From NCBI RefSeq assembly GCF_013201545.1, contig NZ_CP053746.1, positions 2,631,001 to 2,695,000 of the forward strand: a stretch of DNA of 64,000 nucleotides, given 5' to 3'. Within the stretch, counting starts at the first letter, position 1. Every line of letters starts with the position of its first letter. This document shows positions 25,391 through 35,883 of the stretch, one piece after another. A program made the translations under genes and the position numbers. The DNA is from Pseudomonas graminis (lineage in GTDB: Bacteria > Pseudomonadota > Gammaproteobacteria > Pseudomonadales > Pseudomonadaceae). The notes under the pieces are model-generated. The model was not told the DNA's origin, searched no databases, and worked only from the letters and a program-made list of their open reading frames with translations.

Positions 25391-26452
25391 TTAGTGCTGA
25401 CGCCGCCACGCTCGCACCGTACCCACCACAATGCACACCGCAATCACCGGCAGCGCGTAATGGATCATCAGTCGTTCCAGCCGCTCGGCCAGCGGCATGC
25501 CCGTGGTAAACGACACGATGTGCAGCCCGTACACCGCGTAAAGCCCAAGCATCAATAGCCCCTCCAGCCGGGTGATTCGGTACCCCGAGTAGAACAGCGG
25601 CACGCACAGCGCCGCGACGCCCAGCATCACCGGCAAATCGAAATCCAGCGCATTGGGCGAGATCGACAACGGCCCGGTGGAAATCAACGCCGTGATGCCG
25701 AGCCCGCCCAGCAGGTTGAACAGGTTGCTGCCGATGATGTTGCCCACGGCGATATCGCGCTCGCCACGCAGTGCTGCGATGAGCGAGGTCATCAGCGCGG
25801 GCAGCGAGGTTGCGACGGCGATCACGGTCAGGCCGATCACCCGCTCCGACAGGCCCAGATCCAGCGCGACCGAGACCGCCGCGCCGACCAGCAGATAACT
25901 GCCAAACGTCAGCAGCGCCAGGCCGCAGGCCATGAGTGCCAGACGGCCCAGCAACGGCCAGATGCGCCGGCGCGGCTCAAGGTCTGTTCTCGGCACATGC
26001 CGCGCACCGTGGGCGAACTGACGGACCACAACGAACAGATACGCCGCCATGCCCAGCAACAGCACGACGCCATCCAGCGCGCTCAGCTCGCCATTCCACG
26101 CCAGCGCCGCGACCAGGGCGGTGGCAGCGATCATCAGCGGCAGATCAACGCGCACCAGTTGCCGGGCCACGCGCAGCGGGATGATCAGGGCGGACAGCCC
26201 CAGCGTGACCAATATGTTGAAAATATTGCTGCCGATGACGCTGCCGACCGCAATGTCGGTGCTGTCGGTGAATGCCGCTTGCAGCCCGACCGCCAGTTGC
26301 GGGGCGCTGCTGCCCAGCGCGACGACGGTCAGGCCGAGGAACAGCGGGCGGGTCTTGAGCAGGGCGGCCAGGGCCACGGCAGCGCGCACCGACATTTGCG
26401 CGCCGATGATCATCAGCAGCAGGCCGCTCACCAACTCGATCAGGGTGGGCAA
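25391..26452 (-). CDS. Sodium/calcium exchanger family membrane protein with altered ion-site motifs
   Basis: 353 aa, two inverted five-helix repeats as in YrbG/CaxA/NCX proteins. Repeat 1 has VALGSSAPQLAVG and GSVIGSNIFNILVTLG; repeat 2 has AVATSLPALMTS and GNIIGSNLFNLLGGLG. In characterised exchangers both GTSLPE motifs end in a glutamate that binds the ion; here these positions are Q52 and A219. The fold is clear, the transported ion is not. It faces the AEC gene and lies 36 bp downstream of the RlpA-like gene on the same strand. Confidence 0.82.
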   Translation of the reverse strand: MPTLIELVSGLLLMIIGAQMSVRAAVALAALLKTRPLFLGLTVVALGSSAPQLAVGLQAAFTDSTDIAVGSVIGSNIFNILVTLGLSALIIPLRVARQLVRVDLPLMIAATALVAALAWNGELSALDGVVLLLGMAAYLFVVVRQFAHGARHVPRTDLEPRRRIWPLLGRLALMACGLALLTFGSYLLVGAAVSVALDLGLSERVIGLTVIAVATSLPALMTSLIAALRGERDIAVGNIIGSNLFNLLGGLGITALISTGPLSISPNALDFDLPVMLGVAALCVPLFYSGYRITRLEGLLMLGLYAVYGLHIVSFTTGMPLAERLERLMIHYALPVIAVCIVVGTVRAWRRQH

Positions 26453-26488
26453 GGGCAGATTCGTTAGGGCGAGAATTCAGGGCACCAG

Positions 26489-26863
26489 TCAGTCGTCGAG
26501 GGCTTGTACCCGCACTTGGGCGGTTCCGCTGCGCAGCATACCCAATTGCGCGGCGGCTGCGCGTGACACATCGATCAGCCGCCCCCGGGTGTGCGGGCCG
26601 CGGTCGTTGATACGGACAATGACCTTGCAGTCGTTGTCCAGGTTGGTGACTTGCACGCGCGTGCCGAACGGCAGTTGCCGGTGCGCGGCGGTCAGGGAAT
26701 TGGCGTCGAAGCGTTCACCGCTGGCGGTGCGCTGACCGTGGTGTTGCGAGCCGTAGTACGAGGCGCCGCCGGTGGCGTTGTAGCCGTGGGGGTCGATGAG
26801 GCCGTCACTGGCGCAGCCGGCCAGCAGAGAGAGCAGGGCGCAAGCGCCGAGGATTCGCTGCAT
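26489..26863 (-). CDS. RlpA-like lipoprotein (double-psi beta-barrel)
   Basis: 124 aa. Lipoprotein signal with lipobox LLAGC (C17 is the likely acylated residue), then a single RlpA/DPBB domain: GGASYYGSQHHGQRTASGER, LTAAHRQLPFGTRVQVTN and VRINDRGPHTRGRLIDVSRA. RlpA proteins cleave denuded septal peptidoglycan strands. No C-terminal SPOR domain is present, so this is a short paralogue rather than the main septal RlpA. It precedes the exchanger gene on the same strand. Confidence 0.88.
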   Translation of the reverse strand: MQRILGACALLSLLAGCASDGLIDPHGYNATGGASYYGSQHHGQRTASGERFDANSLTAAHRQLPFGTRVQVTNLDNDCKVIVRINDRGPHTRGRLIDVSRAAAAQLGMLRSGTAQVRVQALDD

Positions 26864-26942
26864 GGGGCAGGGTCCCTACAGAATGTGATGATCGTTCCCG
26901 TGCAGAACGTGGACTGGATCAATAAGGTAGGTGCGAGGATAT

Positions 26943-27031
26943 GTGGGAGCGAGCTTGCTCGCGAAGACGGCGTGTCAGTCGCTAAAAACATAGCGACTGT
27001 ACTAACGTGTTCGCGAGCCGCTCGCTCTCAC
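26943..27031. repeat. REP pair, family A, second unit degraded
   Basis: GTGGGAGCGAGCTTGCTCGC at 26943-26962 and an inverted, shortened unit TCGCGAGCCGCTCGCTCTCA at 27011-27030, just downstream of the gatB stop. Confidence 0.75.
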
Positions 27032-27042
27032 CGGTTCTGCAC

Positions 27043-28488
27043 TCAGCCTTCCAGCTTGCGCTTCAGCAGTTCGTTGACCTGAGCCGGGTTGGCCTTGCCT
27101 TTCGATGCTTTCATCGCTTGCCCGACGAAGAAGCCGAACATCTTGCCGCGTTTGGCTTCGTCGGCCGCGCGATATTGCTCGACCTGCTCGGCGTTGGCCG
27201 CCAGGACATCGTCCAGCATCGACTCGATGGCGCCGCTGTCGGTGACTTGCTTCAGGCCGCGCTGCTCGATGATCTCGTCGGCGCTGCCTTCACCATTGGC
27301 CATGCCCTCAAACACCATCTTGGCGATCTTGCCGGAAATGGTGTTGTCCTTGATCCGCAGCAGCATGCCGCCCAACTGTTCGGCGCTGACCGGCGACTCG
27401 TCGATCTCGACGCCTTGCTTGTTCAGCAACGAACCCAACTCGACCATCACCCAGTTGGCCGCGAGCTTCGCGTCCCCGGAAATGCTGACCACCTTCTCGA
27501 AGAAGTCCGCCTGCTCGCGGCTGGACGCCAGGACGCTGGCGTCGTACAGCGACAGGCCGAACTGCGACTGGAAGCGCTCGCGTTTCTGCGGCGGCAGTTC
27601 CGGCAGCGTGGCGCGGGTATGCTCCAGGAATGCGTCTTCGATGATCACTGGCAACAGGTCAGGATCGGGGAAGTAACGGTAGTCGTTGGCTTCCTCTTTA
27701 CTGCGCATGGCACGGGTTTCGTTGGTGTTCGGGTCGTACAGGCGGGTCTGCTGAATGACCTTGCCGCCGTCTTCGATCAGATCGATCTGGCGCTGGATCT
27801 CGCTGTTGATCGCCTTCTCGATAAACCGGAACGAGTTGACGTTCTTGATCTCGCAGCGCGTTCCGTACTCAACCTGGCCTTTCGGGCGAATCGATACGTT
27901 GCAGTCGCAACGCAGCGAGCCTTCGGCCATGTTGCCGTCGCAGATGCCGAGGTAGCGAACCAGCGCGTGCATCGCTTTGACGTAGGCGACCGCTTCTTTG
28001 GCCGAACGCATGTCCGGCTCGGAAACGATTTCCAGCAACGGCGTACCGGCGCGGTTCAGATCGATGCCGGTCATGCCGCTGTAGTCTTCGTGCAGGCTCT
28101 TGCCGGCGTCTTCTTCAAGGTGGGCGCGGGTCACGCCGATGCGCTTGATGGTGCCGTCTTCCAGGGTGATGTCCAGATGGCCTTTGCCAACGATCGGCAA
28201 TTCCATCTGACTGATCTGATAACCCTTCGGCAGGTCCGGGTAGAAGTAATTCTTGCGGGCGAACACGTTGTGCTGACCGATCTCGGCATCGATGGCCAGG
28301 CCGAACTTGACCGCCATCTGCACGGCTTCCTGGTTCAGCACCGGCAACGTACCGGGCATGCCCAGGTCGACGAGGCTGGCCTGAGTGTTGGGCTCGGAGC
28401 CGAACGTGGTGGCGCTACCGGAGAAAATCTTCGATTGGGTGGTGAGCTGGGTGTGAATCTCCAGCCCGATGACGACTTCCCATTGCAT
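27043..28488 (-). CDS. gatB: Asp-tRNA(Asn)/Glu-tRNA(Gln) amidotransferase subunit B
   Basis: 481 aa, usual length. GatB binds the misacylated tRNA, phosphorylates the side chain and receives ammonia from GatA. N-terminal cradle domain [20 protein letters not shown], with [20 protein letters not shown] and RDCDC-like [11 protein letters not shown]-terminal helical and YqeY-type tail ending [11 protein letters not shown]. Start ATG 28488 has AAGGAGAAAAC upstream; a longer frame to 28530 runs into the gatA stop region and is not used. Last gene of gatCAB, 11 bp after gatA. Confidence 0.97.
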   Translation of the reverse strand: MQWEVVIGLEIHTQLTTQSKIFSGSATTFGSEPNTQASLVDLGMPGTLPVLNQEAVQMAVKFGLAIDAEIGQHNVFARKNYFYPDLPKGYQISQMELPIVGKGHLDITLEDGTIKRIGVTRAHLEEDAGKSLHEDYSGMTGIDLNRAGTPLLEIVSEPDMRSAKEAVAYVKAMHALVRYLGICDGNMAEGSLRCDCNVSIRPKGQVEYGTRCEIKNVNSFRFIEKAINSEIQRQIDLIEDGGKVIQQTRLYDPNTNETRAMRSKEEANDYRYFPDPDLLPVIIEDAFLEHTRATLPELPPQKRERFQSQFGLSLYDASVLASSREQADFFEKVVSISGDAKLAANWVMVELGSLLNKQGVEIDESPVSAEQLGGMLLRIKDNTISGKIAKMVFEGMANGEGSADEIIEQRGLKQVTDSGAIESMLDDVLAANAEQVEQYRAADEAKRGKMFGFFVGQAMKASKGKANPAQVNELLKRKLEG

Positions 28489-28499
28489 GTGTTTTCTCC

Positions 28500-29951
28500 T
28501 TAGAAGCCAGCCGGCGAGCGGGTGTGCCAATCGGTTACTTGCTGATATTGATGGGCAACGTTCAGCAAGCGGCCTTCCTGGAAATACGGCGCCAGCAATT
28601 GCACGCCCACCGGCAGGCCGTCGGCGAAACCGGCAGGCATCGACAGACCCGGCAGGCCCGCAAGGTTGGCGGTGATGGTGTAGAAGTCTTCCAGGTACTC
28701 GGCGATCGGGTCGGCGTTCTTGGCGCCGATTTTCCAGGCCGGGTTCGGCGTGGTCGGGCCGAGGATCACGTCGACTTCGGCAAACGCGTTCATGAAGTCG
28801 TTCTTGATCAGGCGGCGGATCTTCTGCGCCTGCAAGTAGTAAGCGTCGTAGTAACCGGCCGACAGCGCGTAGGCGCCGACCATGATCCGGCGCTGCACTT
28901 CGGGGCCGAAGCCTTCGCCGCGGGAACGCTTGTACAGATCAGTGAGGTCTTTAGGGTCTTCGCAGCGATAGCCGAAGCGTACGCCGTCGAAACGCGACAG
29001 GTTCGAGGAGGCCTCGGCCGGCGCGATCACGTAGTAGGCCGGGATTGCGTGTTGCAGGTTCGGCAGGCTGATTTCCTTGACCACGGCGCCGAGCTTTTTC
29101 AACTCCTCGACGCTGGCCATGACCAGATCGGCGATGCGCGGGTCGAGACCGGCGCTGAAGTATTCCTTCGGCACGCCAATACGCAGGCCTTGCAGCGAGG
29201 CATTGAGGCCGGCGCTGTAATCCGGCACGGGTTCGTCGATGCTGGTGGAATCGTTGACGTCGAAACCGGCCATACCTTGCAGCAACAGCGCGCAGTCTTC
29301 AGCGGTGCGTGCCATTGGGCCAGCCTGATCGAGACTGGAGGCGTAGGCGATCATGCCCCAGCGCGACACGCGACCATAAGTCGGCTTCAGGCCAGTCAGG
29401 TTGGTCAGTGCGGCAGGCTGGCGAATGGAACCGCCGGTGTCGGTGCCGGTGGCGCCGGGCAGCAGACGCGCGGCAACGGCCGCAGCAGAACCGCCGGACG
29501 AGCCGCCCGGAACGTGTTCCAGGTTCCACGGGTTTTTCACCGCGCCGTAATGGCTGGATTCGTTGGCCGACCCCATGGCGAATTCGTCCATGTTGGTCTT
29601 GCCCAGAGTCACAGTGCCAGCTGCGGCGAGCCTGGCAACCACAGTGGCGTCATAGGGCGCCTTGAAGTTGTCGAGCATCTTCGACGCGCAACTGGTGCGA
29701 ATGCCCTTGGTGCAGAAGAGGTCCTTGTGCGCCAGGGGAGCGCCCAGCAGCGCACCGGTTTCGCCCGCCGCGCGACGGGCGTCGGCGGCCTGAGCCTGGG
29801 TGATCGCCAGGTCTTCGGTGACGGTAATGAAGCTATTGAGCTGCGGATCCAGCTGGGCGATGCGCGCCAGCAGATTGCGGGTCAATTCTTCGGAAGAAAA
29901 CTTTTTATCGGCGAGTCCGCGAGCGATCTCTGCCAGAGTCATTTGATGCAT
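28500..29951 (-). CDS. gatA: Asp-tRNA(Asn)/Glu-tRNA(Gln) amidotransferase subunit A
   Basis: 483 aa amidase. It hydrolyses glutamine and channels ammonia to GatB. Amidase signature visible: [13 protein letters not shown] with the catalytic Lys, then [14 protein letters not shown] and [14 protein letters not shown] carrying the Ser-cisSer-Lys triad. The start is [14 protein letters not shown] at 29951, with AAGGGA 11 bases upstream; the GTG at 29960 is too close to that site. 15 bp after gatC, 11 bp before gatB. Confidence 0.97.
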   Translation of the reverse strand: MHQMTLAEIARGLADKKFSSEELTRNLLARIAQLDPQLNSFITVTEDLAITQAQAADARRAAGETGALLGAPLAHKDLFCTKGIRTSCASKMLDNFKAPYDATVVARLAAAGTVTLGKTNMDEFAMGSANESSHYGAVKNPWNLEHVPGGSSGGSAAAVAARLLPGATGTDTGGSIRQPAALTNLTGLKPTYGRVSRWGMIAYASSLDQAGPMARTAEDCALLLQGMAGFDVNDSTSIDEPVPDYSAGLNASLQGLRIGVPKEYFSAGLDPRIADLVMASVEELKKLGAVVKEISLPNLQHAIPAYYVIAPAEASSNLSRFDGVRFGYRCEDPKDLTDLYKRSRGEGFGPEVQRRIMVGAYALSAGYYDAYYLQAQKIRRLIKNDFMNAFAEVDVILGPTTPNPAWKIGAKNADPIAEYLEDFYTITANLAGLPGLSMPAGFADGLPVGVQLLAPYFQEGRLLNVAHQYQQVTDWHTRSPAGF

Positions 29952-29966
29952 TGCAGGCACATTCCC

Positions 29967-30254
29967 TTAGTCGAGGACTTTCGGAACCAGATAAAGGCCG
30001 TCTTGGACCGCTGGTGCGATGGCTTGATAGGCGTCGCGATGATTGACCTCGGTAACGGCGTCTACACGCAGGCGTTGCGAGGCTTCAAGGGGATGCGCGA
30101 GGGGCTCGATGCCGGCGGTATCGACCGCCTGCATCTGGTCAATCAGCCCGAGAATGCTGTTCAGTGCTTCAGTAGTACGCGGGATATCGGCGTCATTAAG
30201 GCCCAGTCGGGCCAGATGAGCGATTTTTTCCACGTCGGAGCGATCAAGCGCCAT
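29967..30254 (-). CDS. gatC: Asp-tRNA(Asn)/Glu-tRNA(Gln) amidotransferase subunit C
   Basis: 95 aa, the family's normal size; wraps around and stabilises GatA-GatB. Sequence begins [20 protein letters not shown] and ends [14 protein letters not shown] 30254 has GGAGA 5 bases upstream; an upstream in-frame codon at 30278 is less likely. First gene of gatCAB, divergent from mreB across about 200 bp, as usual in pseudomonads. Confidence 0.96.
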   Translation of the reverse strand: MALDRSDVEKIAHLARLGLNDADIPRTTEALNSILGLIDQMQAVDTAGIEPLAHPLEASQRLRVDAVTEVNHRDAYQAIAPAVQDGLYLVPKVLD

Positions 30255-30449
30255 GGGGTTCTCCAGTGGAATGCGCACGGCGCGAGCCGTACGTCAGATT
30301 GCGGAACACTACGCCCTTTAAACGGTCATAAGGCCGCGATCTACCAGGGTAGTGCTCGGAAAAACCGCCAATTTAACATATTGGCTCCTTGCCCAAAATC
30401 CCTGTCGTTGTTAGAGTTTGCCGCACTTTTTTACCCACGCGTTGCCTAG

Positions 30450-31499
<1,050 letters not shown>

Positions 31500-31530
31500 G
31501 TCGCCGGAACGCAGCATGTTGCGCTTAACG

Positions 31531-31552
31531 GGCAGCACCTCACCGTGCTGCC
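31531..31552 (+). other. Hairpin between mreB and mreC
   Basis: GGCAGCAC, 6-base loop, GTGCTGCC: perfect 8-bp stem 31 bp after the mreB stop. No T-tract follows, so it looks less like a full terminator than an mRNA stabiliser or partial attenuator that could set mreB over mreCD levels. Confidence 0.5.
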
Positions 31553-31679
31553 TGTTCGTGTCTGACCTGTTGACGTCGCGCAGCGATGTTGCAAGTCTGA
31601 CGCCCTGCATTTCCATCAACCCGCATCAGGCCGGTTTCATGTCGCATGAATAAGCACAGTCACACTCACGCATCTCTGG

Positions 31680-31694
31680 AAGGAGCGGCCCATT
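31680..31694 (+). promoter_or_regulatory. mreC ribosome binding site with ATT initiation codon
   Basis: AAGGAG at 31680-31685, six bases of spacer, then ATT at 31692-31694. In the mreC frame the only upstream stop is TGA at 31647, and no ATG, GTG or TTG occurs between it and 31740. Confidence 0.7.
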
Positions 31695-32864
31695 AAACCG
31701 CTTTTCTCCAAGGGCCCGTCCCTGGGCGTCCGTCTACTGGTGCTGGTCGTGCTGTCTGTGGCCATCATGGTCGTGGACGCGCGTTTCACCCTGCTCAAGC
31801 CTGTCCGCAGCCAGATGTCGCTGGTGCTGATGCAGTCTTACTGGATTGCCGATCTGCCCGAGCGCCTGTATCAGGGCGTCGCCAGCCAGTTTGGCAGCCG
31901 CACCGAACTCGCCGCCGAAAACGAAAAACTCAAGACCGAGAACCTGCTGCTCCAAGGCCGCCTGCAAAAGCTGGCCGCCCTGACCGAGCAGAACGTGCGC
32001 CTGCGCGAGCTGCTGAATTCGTCGGCACTGGTCAACGAGAAAGTCGAAGTCGCCGAGCTGATCGGCATGGACCCGAACCCGTTCACCCACCGGATCATCA
32101 TCAACAAGGGTGAGCGCGACGGCGTGGTCCTCGGTCAACCGGTGCTCGATGCGCGCGGCCTGATGGGGCAGGTGGTCGAGTTGATGCCGTACACGTCTCG
32201 CGTGCTGCTGCTGACCGACACCACCCACAGCATTCCGGTGCAGGTGAACCGTAACGGCCTGCGCGCGATTGCCAGCGGCACCGGCAACCCGGAACGTCTT
32301 GAGTTGCGCCATGTGGCGGACACCGCCGACATCAAGGAAGGCGACCTGCTGGTGAGCTCCGGTCTGGGTCAGCGGTTCCCGGCAGGCTATCCGGTGGCGA
32401 CGGTCAAGGAAGTGATTCACGACTCCGGCCAGCCCTTCGCCATCGTGCGAGCGGTGCCGACGGCTGCGCTGAATCGCAGCCGCTATCTGCTGTTGGTGTT
32501 CTCGGACGGCCGTTCTCCAGAAGAACGCGCTGCCGACGCAGCGCAGCAGCAGGAATCCCTTGATCGTCAGACGGCTGATCCGTCAGCGGTGCCATCGGCC
32601 ACTGTGCCCGGTGCTGCCCCAGCCGCCACGCCGAACAAACCGGTCGTTCCGGCCACCGTGCCGAAGCCTGCCGGGCACAGTGCTTCATCGACGCCCGCCA
32701 ACGCCAATGGCGCAGCGGCTCCGACGACCACCGCACCACCGGCGGCCACGCCTGCCAAGCCCGCGACCAGCAAGCCGCCCGCCAAACCTGCGGCGAAACC
32801 CGTCGCCACCCGACCGGCGACCCCTGCTGCGACCCCGGCCGCCCCACGCGAGAGGGAAGAATAA
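31692..32864 (+). CDS. mreC: Rod shape-determining protein MreC
   Basis: 390 aa bitopic inner-membrane protein that links MreB to wall synthases in the periplasm. N-terminus IKPLFSKGPSLGVRLLVLVV runs into the single membrane helix; then a coiled coil (about 65-105, LAAENEKLKTENLLLQGRLQ), the beta-barrel core (about 115-265, with INKGERDGVVLGQPVLDARG) and an unusually long Pro/Ala/Thr-rich tail of about 110 residues. Start: a strong SD points to ATT 31692. The next usable codon, GTG 31740, would cut into the membrane helix and lacks an SD. Stop overlaps mreD by one base (TAATG). Confidence 0.93.
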   Translation: MKPLFSKGPSLGVRLLVLVVLSVAIMVVDARFTLLKPVRSQMSLVLMQSYWIADLPERLYQGVASQFGSRTELAAENEKLKTENLLLQGRLQKLAALTEQNVRLRELLNSSALVNEKVEVAELIGMDPNPFTHRIIINKGERDGVVLGQPVLDARGLMGQVVELMPYTSRVLLLTDTTHSIPVQVNRNGLRAIASGTGNPERLELRHVADTADIKEGDLLVSSGLGQRFPAGYPVATVKEVIHDSGQPFAIVRAVPTAALNRSRYLLLVFSDGRSPEERAADAAQQQESLDRQTADPSAVPSATVPGAAPAATPNKPVVPATVPKPAGHSASSTPANANGAAAPTTTAPPAATPAKPATSKPPAKPAAKPVATRPATPAATPAAPREREE

Positions 32865-33355
32865 TGGCGCGTCACGCTCCCGCACGAAACGGCTGGGTGG
32901 TCTGGTTGACCTTCGCCATCGGCCTGCTGCTCAGCGTCTCGCCGCTGCCGCAGTTCATGGAAATATTTCGACCACTGTGGCTCGCGCTGCTGCTGGCCTT
33001 CTGGGCGTTGGCGCTGCCGCACAAGATCGGCATGGTCACGGCGTGGATGCTCGGGCTGGCCGAGGACGTGCTGTACGGCACGTTGCTGGGGCAGAACGCG
33101 TTGATCCTTACGCTGATTACCTTTCTGGTGCTCTCGTTGCAGCAACGTTTGCGCATGTTCCCCATGTGGCAGCAGTGCTTGGTGATCCTGGTGATTTTCG
33201 GCCTCGCGCAGCTGGTGCAGCTGTGGCTCAGCGCCCTGACTGGCAACCGTCAGCCGACCCTGGCGCTGGTCTTGCCGGCGTTGGTCAGCGCATTGCTCTG
33301 GCCATGGGTCAGCTACGGCCTGCGCGGATTGCGCCTGCGGTTGAAGATCAACTGA
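32864..33355 (+). CDS. mreD: Rod shape-determining protein MreD
   Basis: 163 aa, about five membrane segments, S-component-like. Contains FAIGLLLSVSPLPQFM, RPLWLALLLAFWALALPHKI and GLAEDVLYGTLLGQNAL, typical of MreD. Works with MreC in the elongation complex. One-base overlap with mreC implies coupling. A REP block follows the stop. Confidence 0.95.
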   Translation: MARHAPARNGWVVWLTFAIGLLLSVSPLPQFMEIFRPLWLALLLAFWALALPHKIGMVTAWMLGLAEDVLYGTLLGQNALILTLITFLVLSLQQRLRMFPMWQQCLVILVIFGLAQLVQLWLSALTGNRQPTLALVLPALVSALLWPWVSYGLRGLRLRLKIN

Positions 33356-33384
33356 GTAATTGGGAACGGCATCTGTCAGTTTTT

Positions 33385-33560
33385 GTAGGACCGGCTTCAG
33401 CCGGGAAGGGGCCGGTATGGGCGCCATCAGTTCTGCGGTGTGACACCTGACGCTTTCCCGGCTAAAGCCGGTCCTACAAGTACGCGTCGCATCAGTGAGA
33501 CCGGGTCTGAGTGCGCGATCTGTTTTTAGTGGGACCGGCTTCAGCCGGGAAGAGGCCGGT
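33385..33560. repeat. Triple REP block, family B
   Basis: Direct unit GTAGGACCGGCTTCAGCCGG at 33385-33404 extending through GAAGGGGCCGGT, inverted unit TTTCCCGGCTAAAGCCGGTC around 33454-33477, and a second direct unit at 33529-33560. It fills most of the 272-bp mreD-maf gap. Confidence 0.88.
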
Positions 33561-33627
33561 GTGACCACCATCACGTTAGCGGCATGCACCAAGGCTACGC
33601 TTGTGATCAACGACACGGAGACGTCCC

Positions 33628-34239
33628 ATGCCCCAACTTCTTCTAGCCTCCGGCTCTCCGCGCCGTCGTGAGCTGCTGACCCAGATCGGCGTGCCGTTCA
33701 CGCCCCTCAGCGCCGACATCGACGAGACCCCTCTGGCCAACGAAACCCCTGCCGCGTACGTCCTGCGGCTGGCCCGTGGCAAGGCGGACGCCGGCCTGCT
33801 GCAGCTCGCCAACGACCCTGCTTACCCGACCGCCTGCGTCCTCGGCGCCGACACCGCCGTGGTCCTCGACGGCCACATCCTCGGCAAACCGGCGGACGAA
33901 GCCGAGGCGCTGGCGATGCTTGCCGCACTCTCGAACCGAGAACACGAAGTCCTGACCGCCATCGCCGTGGTCCATGAAGAGCGCTGCGAAACCCGAACCG
34001 TCACCAGCCGTGTCCGTTTCCGGGCGATCCCGGAGGACGAGGCCCGCCGTTACTGGGCCAGCGGCGAGCCCTGCGACAAGGCCGGCGGCTACGGTATTCA
34101 AGGCCTGGGCGCGGTGTTCGTGGAAAACCTCAGTGGCAGTTATTCCGCCGTGGTCGGTTTGCCCTTGTGCGAAACCGCAGAAATCCTCCAGCGTTTCGGC
34201 ATACCCTGTTGGCAACGCCCGGAAGGTGACAAGTCATGA
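33628..34239 (+). CDS. Maf-family nucleotide pyrophosphatase (dTTP/UTP type)
   Basis: 203 aa. Maf proteins hydrolyse nucleoside triphosphates to monophosphates, possibly cleaning non-canonical nucleotides. Motifs: [20 protein letters not shown] at the N-terminus, [33 protein letters not shown] with the catalytic Asp, GKPADEAEA and [14 protein letters not shown]. The pattern resembles the YhdE (dTTPase/UTPase) subgroup. ATGA overlap with rng indicates a common transcript, the same order as in other pseudomonads. Confidence 0.93.
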   Translation: MPQLLLASGSPRRRELLTQIGVPFTPLSADIDETPLANETPAAYVLRLARGKADAGLLQLANDPAYPTACVLGADTAVVLDGHILGKPADEAEALAMLAALSNREHEVLTAIAVVHEERCETRTVTSRVRFRAIPEDEARRYWASGEPCDKAGGYGIQGLGAVFVENLSGSYSAVVGLPLCETAEILQRFGIPCWQRPEGDKS

Positions 34240-35693
34240 GTGAAGAGATTCTGATCAACATCACGCCGATGGAATCGCGCGTGGCGGTCGTTGAGAACGG
34301 GGTGTTGCAAGAGGTGCACGTCGAACGCACCCAGCGTCGCGGGATCGTGGGCAATATCTACAAGGGCAAGGTCGTGCGCGTGCTGCCTGGCATGCAGGCG
34401 GCGTTCATCGACATCGGTCTGGACCGCGCGGCGTTCATTCACGCCTCGGAAATCTCCATGCGCGAAGGGCCGGCCGTGGAGACCATCAGCTCGCTGGTCC
34501 ACGACGGCCAGAGTCTGGTGGTGCAGGTCACCAAAGACCCGATCGGCAGCAAAGGCGCACGGCTGACGACTCAACTGTCGATTCCGTCGCGCTACCTCGT
34601 GTACATGCCACGCACGGCCCATGTCGGCATTTCCCTGAAAATCGAAGACGAAGCCGAACGCGAGCGCCTGAAACAAGTGGTCAGCGATTGCGTCGCCAAG
34701 GAAGGGATCAAGGAGAAGGGCGGGTTCATCCTGCGCACGGCGGCCGAAGGGGCGGGCGCCGACGAGATCATGATGGACATCCGCTACCTGCGCAGGCTGT
34801 GGGACCAGATTGGCGAGCAGATCAAAACCATCAGCCCGGCCAGCGTGATCTACGAAGACCTGGGCCTGGCGCTGCGCACGTTGCGCGATCTGGTCAGCCC
34901 GCGCACCGAAAAGATCCGCATCGATTCCCGCGAGACGTTCCAGAAGACCACCCAGTTCGTCGCCGAGCTGATGCCGGAAATCGCCGACCGTCTTGAGCAC
35001 TACCCTGGCGAGCGGCCGATCTTCGACCTGTATGGCGTCGAGGACGAAATTCAGCGGGCGCTGGACCGCAAGGTGCCGCTCAAGTCCGGCGGTTATCTGG
35101 TGATCGATCCTGCCGAAGCCATGACCACCATCGACGTCAACACCGGTGCGTTCGTCGGCCATCGCAACCTCGAAGAGACCATCTTCAAGACCAATCTTGA
35201 AGCGGCGACTGCCATTGCCCGACAGCTGCGGCTGCGCAATATCGGCGGCATCATCATCATCGATTTCATCGACATGGAAGACGCCGAGCACCAGCGTCAG
35301 GTGCTGCGGACCCTCGAAAAACAGCTCGAGCGCGATCACGCGAAAACCAACATCATCGGCATCACCGAACTGGGTCTGGTGCAGATGACGCGCAAGCGCA
35401 CCCGGGAAAGTCTGGAGCAAGTGCTGTGCGAGCCGTGCAGCAGTTGCCAGGGCCGTGGCAAGCTGAAGACCCCGGAAACCATCTGCTACGAGATATTCCG
35501 CGAGATCCTGCGTGAAGCCCGCGCTTATCAGGCGGTGGGTTATCGCGTGCTGGCGAATCAGAAGGTGGTCGACCGGCTGCTTGACGAAGAATCCGGCAAC
35601 GTGGCCGAGCTGGAAGTGTTCATCGGCAGAACCATTCGTTTTCAGGTCGAGACCATGTACTCCCAGGAACAATATGACGTCGTGCTGCTCTGA
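34236..35693 (+). CDS. rng: Ribonuclease G
   Basis: 485 aa, the standard length. Endoribonuclease that matures the 5' end of 16S rRNA and decays some mRNAs. N-terminal S1 domain interrupted in RNase E/G style ([35 protein letters not shown]), then catalytic aspartates in [12 protein letters not shown] and [20 protein letters not shown], and the zinc-link [11 protein letters not shown]. Lacks the long C-terminal scaffold of RNase E. Starts within the maf stop. Confidence 0.97.
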   Translation: MSEEILINITPMESRVAVVENGVLQEVHVERTQRRGIVGNIYKGKVVRVLPGMQAAFIDIGLDRAAFIHASEISMREGPAVETISSLVHDGQSLVVQVTKDPIGSKGARLTTQLSIPSRYLVYMPRTAHVGISLKIEDEAERERLKQVVSDCVAKEGIKEKGGFILRTAAEGAGADEIMMDIRYLRRLWDQIGEQIKTISPASVIYEDLGLALRTLRDLVSPRTEKIRIDSRETFQKTTQFVAELMPEIADRLEHYPGERPIFDLYGVEDEIQRALDRKVPLKSGGYLVIDPAEAMTTIDVNTGAFVGHRNLEETIFKTNLEAATAIARQLRLRNIGGIIIIDFIDMEDAEHQRQVLRTLEKQLERDHAKTNIIGITELGLVQMTRKRTRESLEQVLCEPCSSCQGRGKLKTPETICYEIFREILREARAYQAVGYRVLANQKVVDRLLDEESGNVAELEVFIGRTIRFQVETMYSQEQYDVVLL

Positions 35694-35883
35694 GAGTGCG
35701 TGATGCGCCGCGCTGCCGAGTGGCGGTGCAGTTGAAGACAGAAAACAGTGCCCTTGAGGCAGACGGAACGGATGCCGTCCAAAGAGAACACCGCGTGGCG
35801 ATTGAGCACAACCTGGACGTACCCGCACCTGCACGATTGGGCCGGATTCCACTTGCAGGCAGTTTTTGCGGAGGCGCTGCGAC

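Noticed and set aside
28524..30449. 641-codon frame antisense to gatA and gatC
   Set aside because: Mirror of conserved gat genes; no protein-like features.
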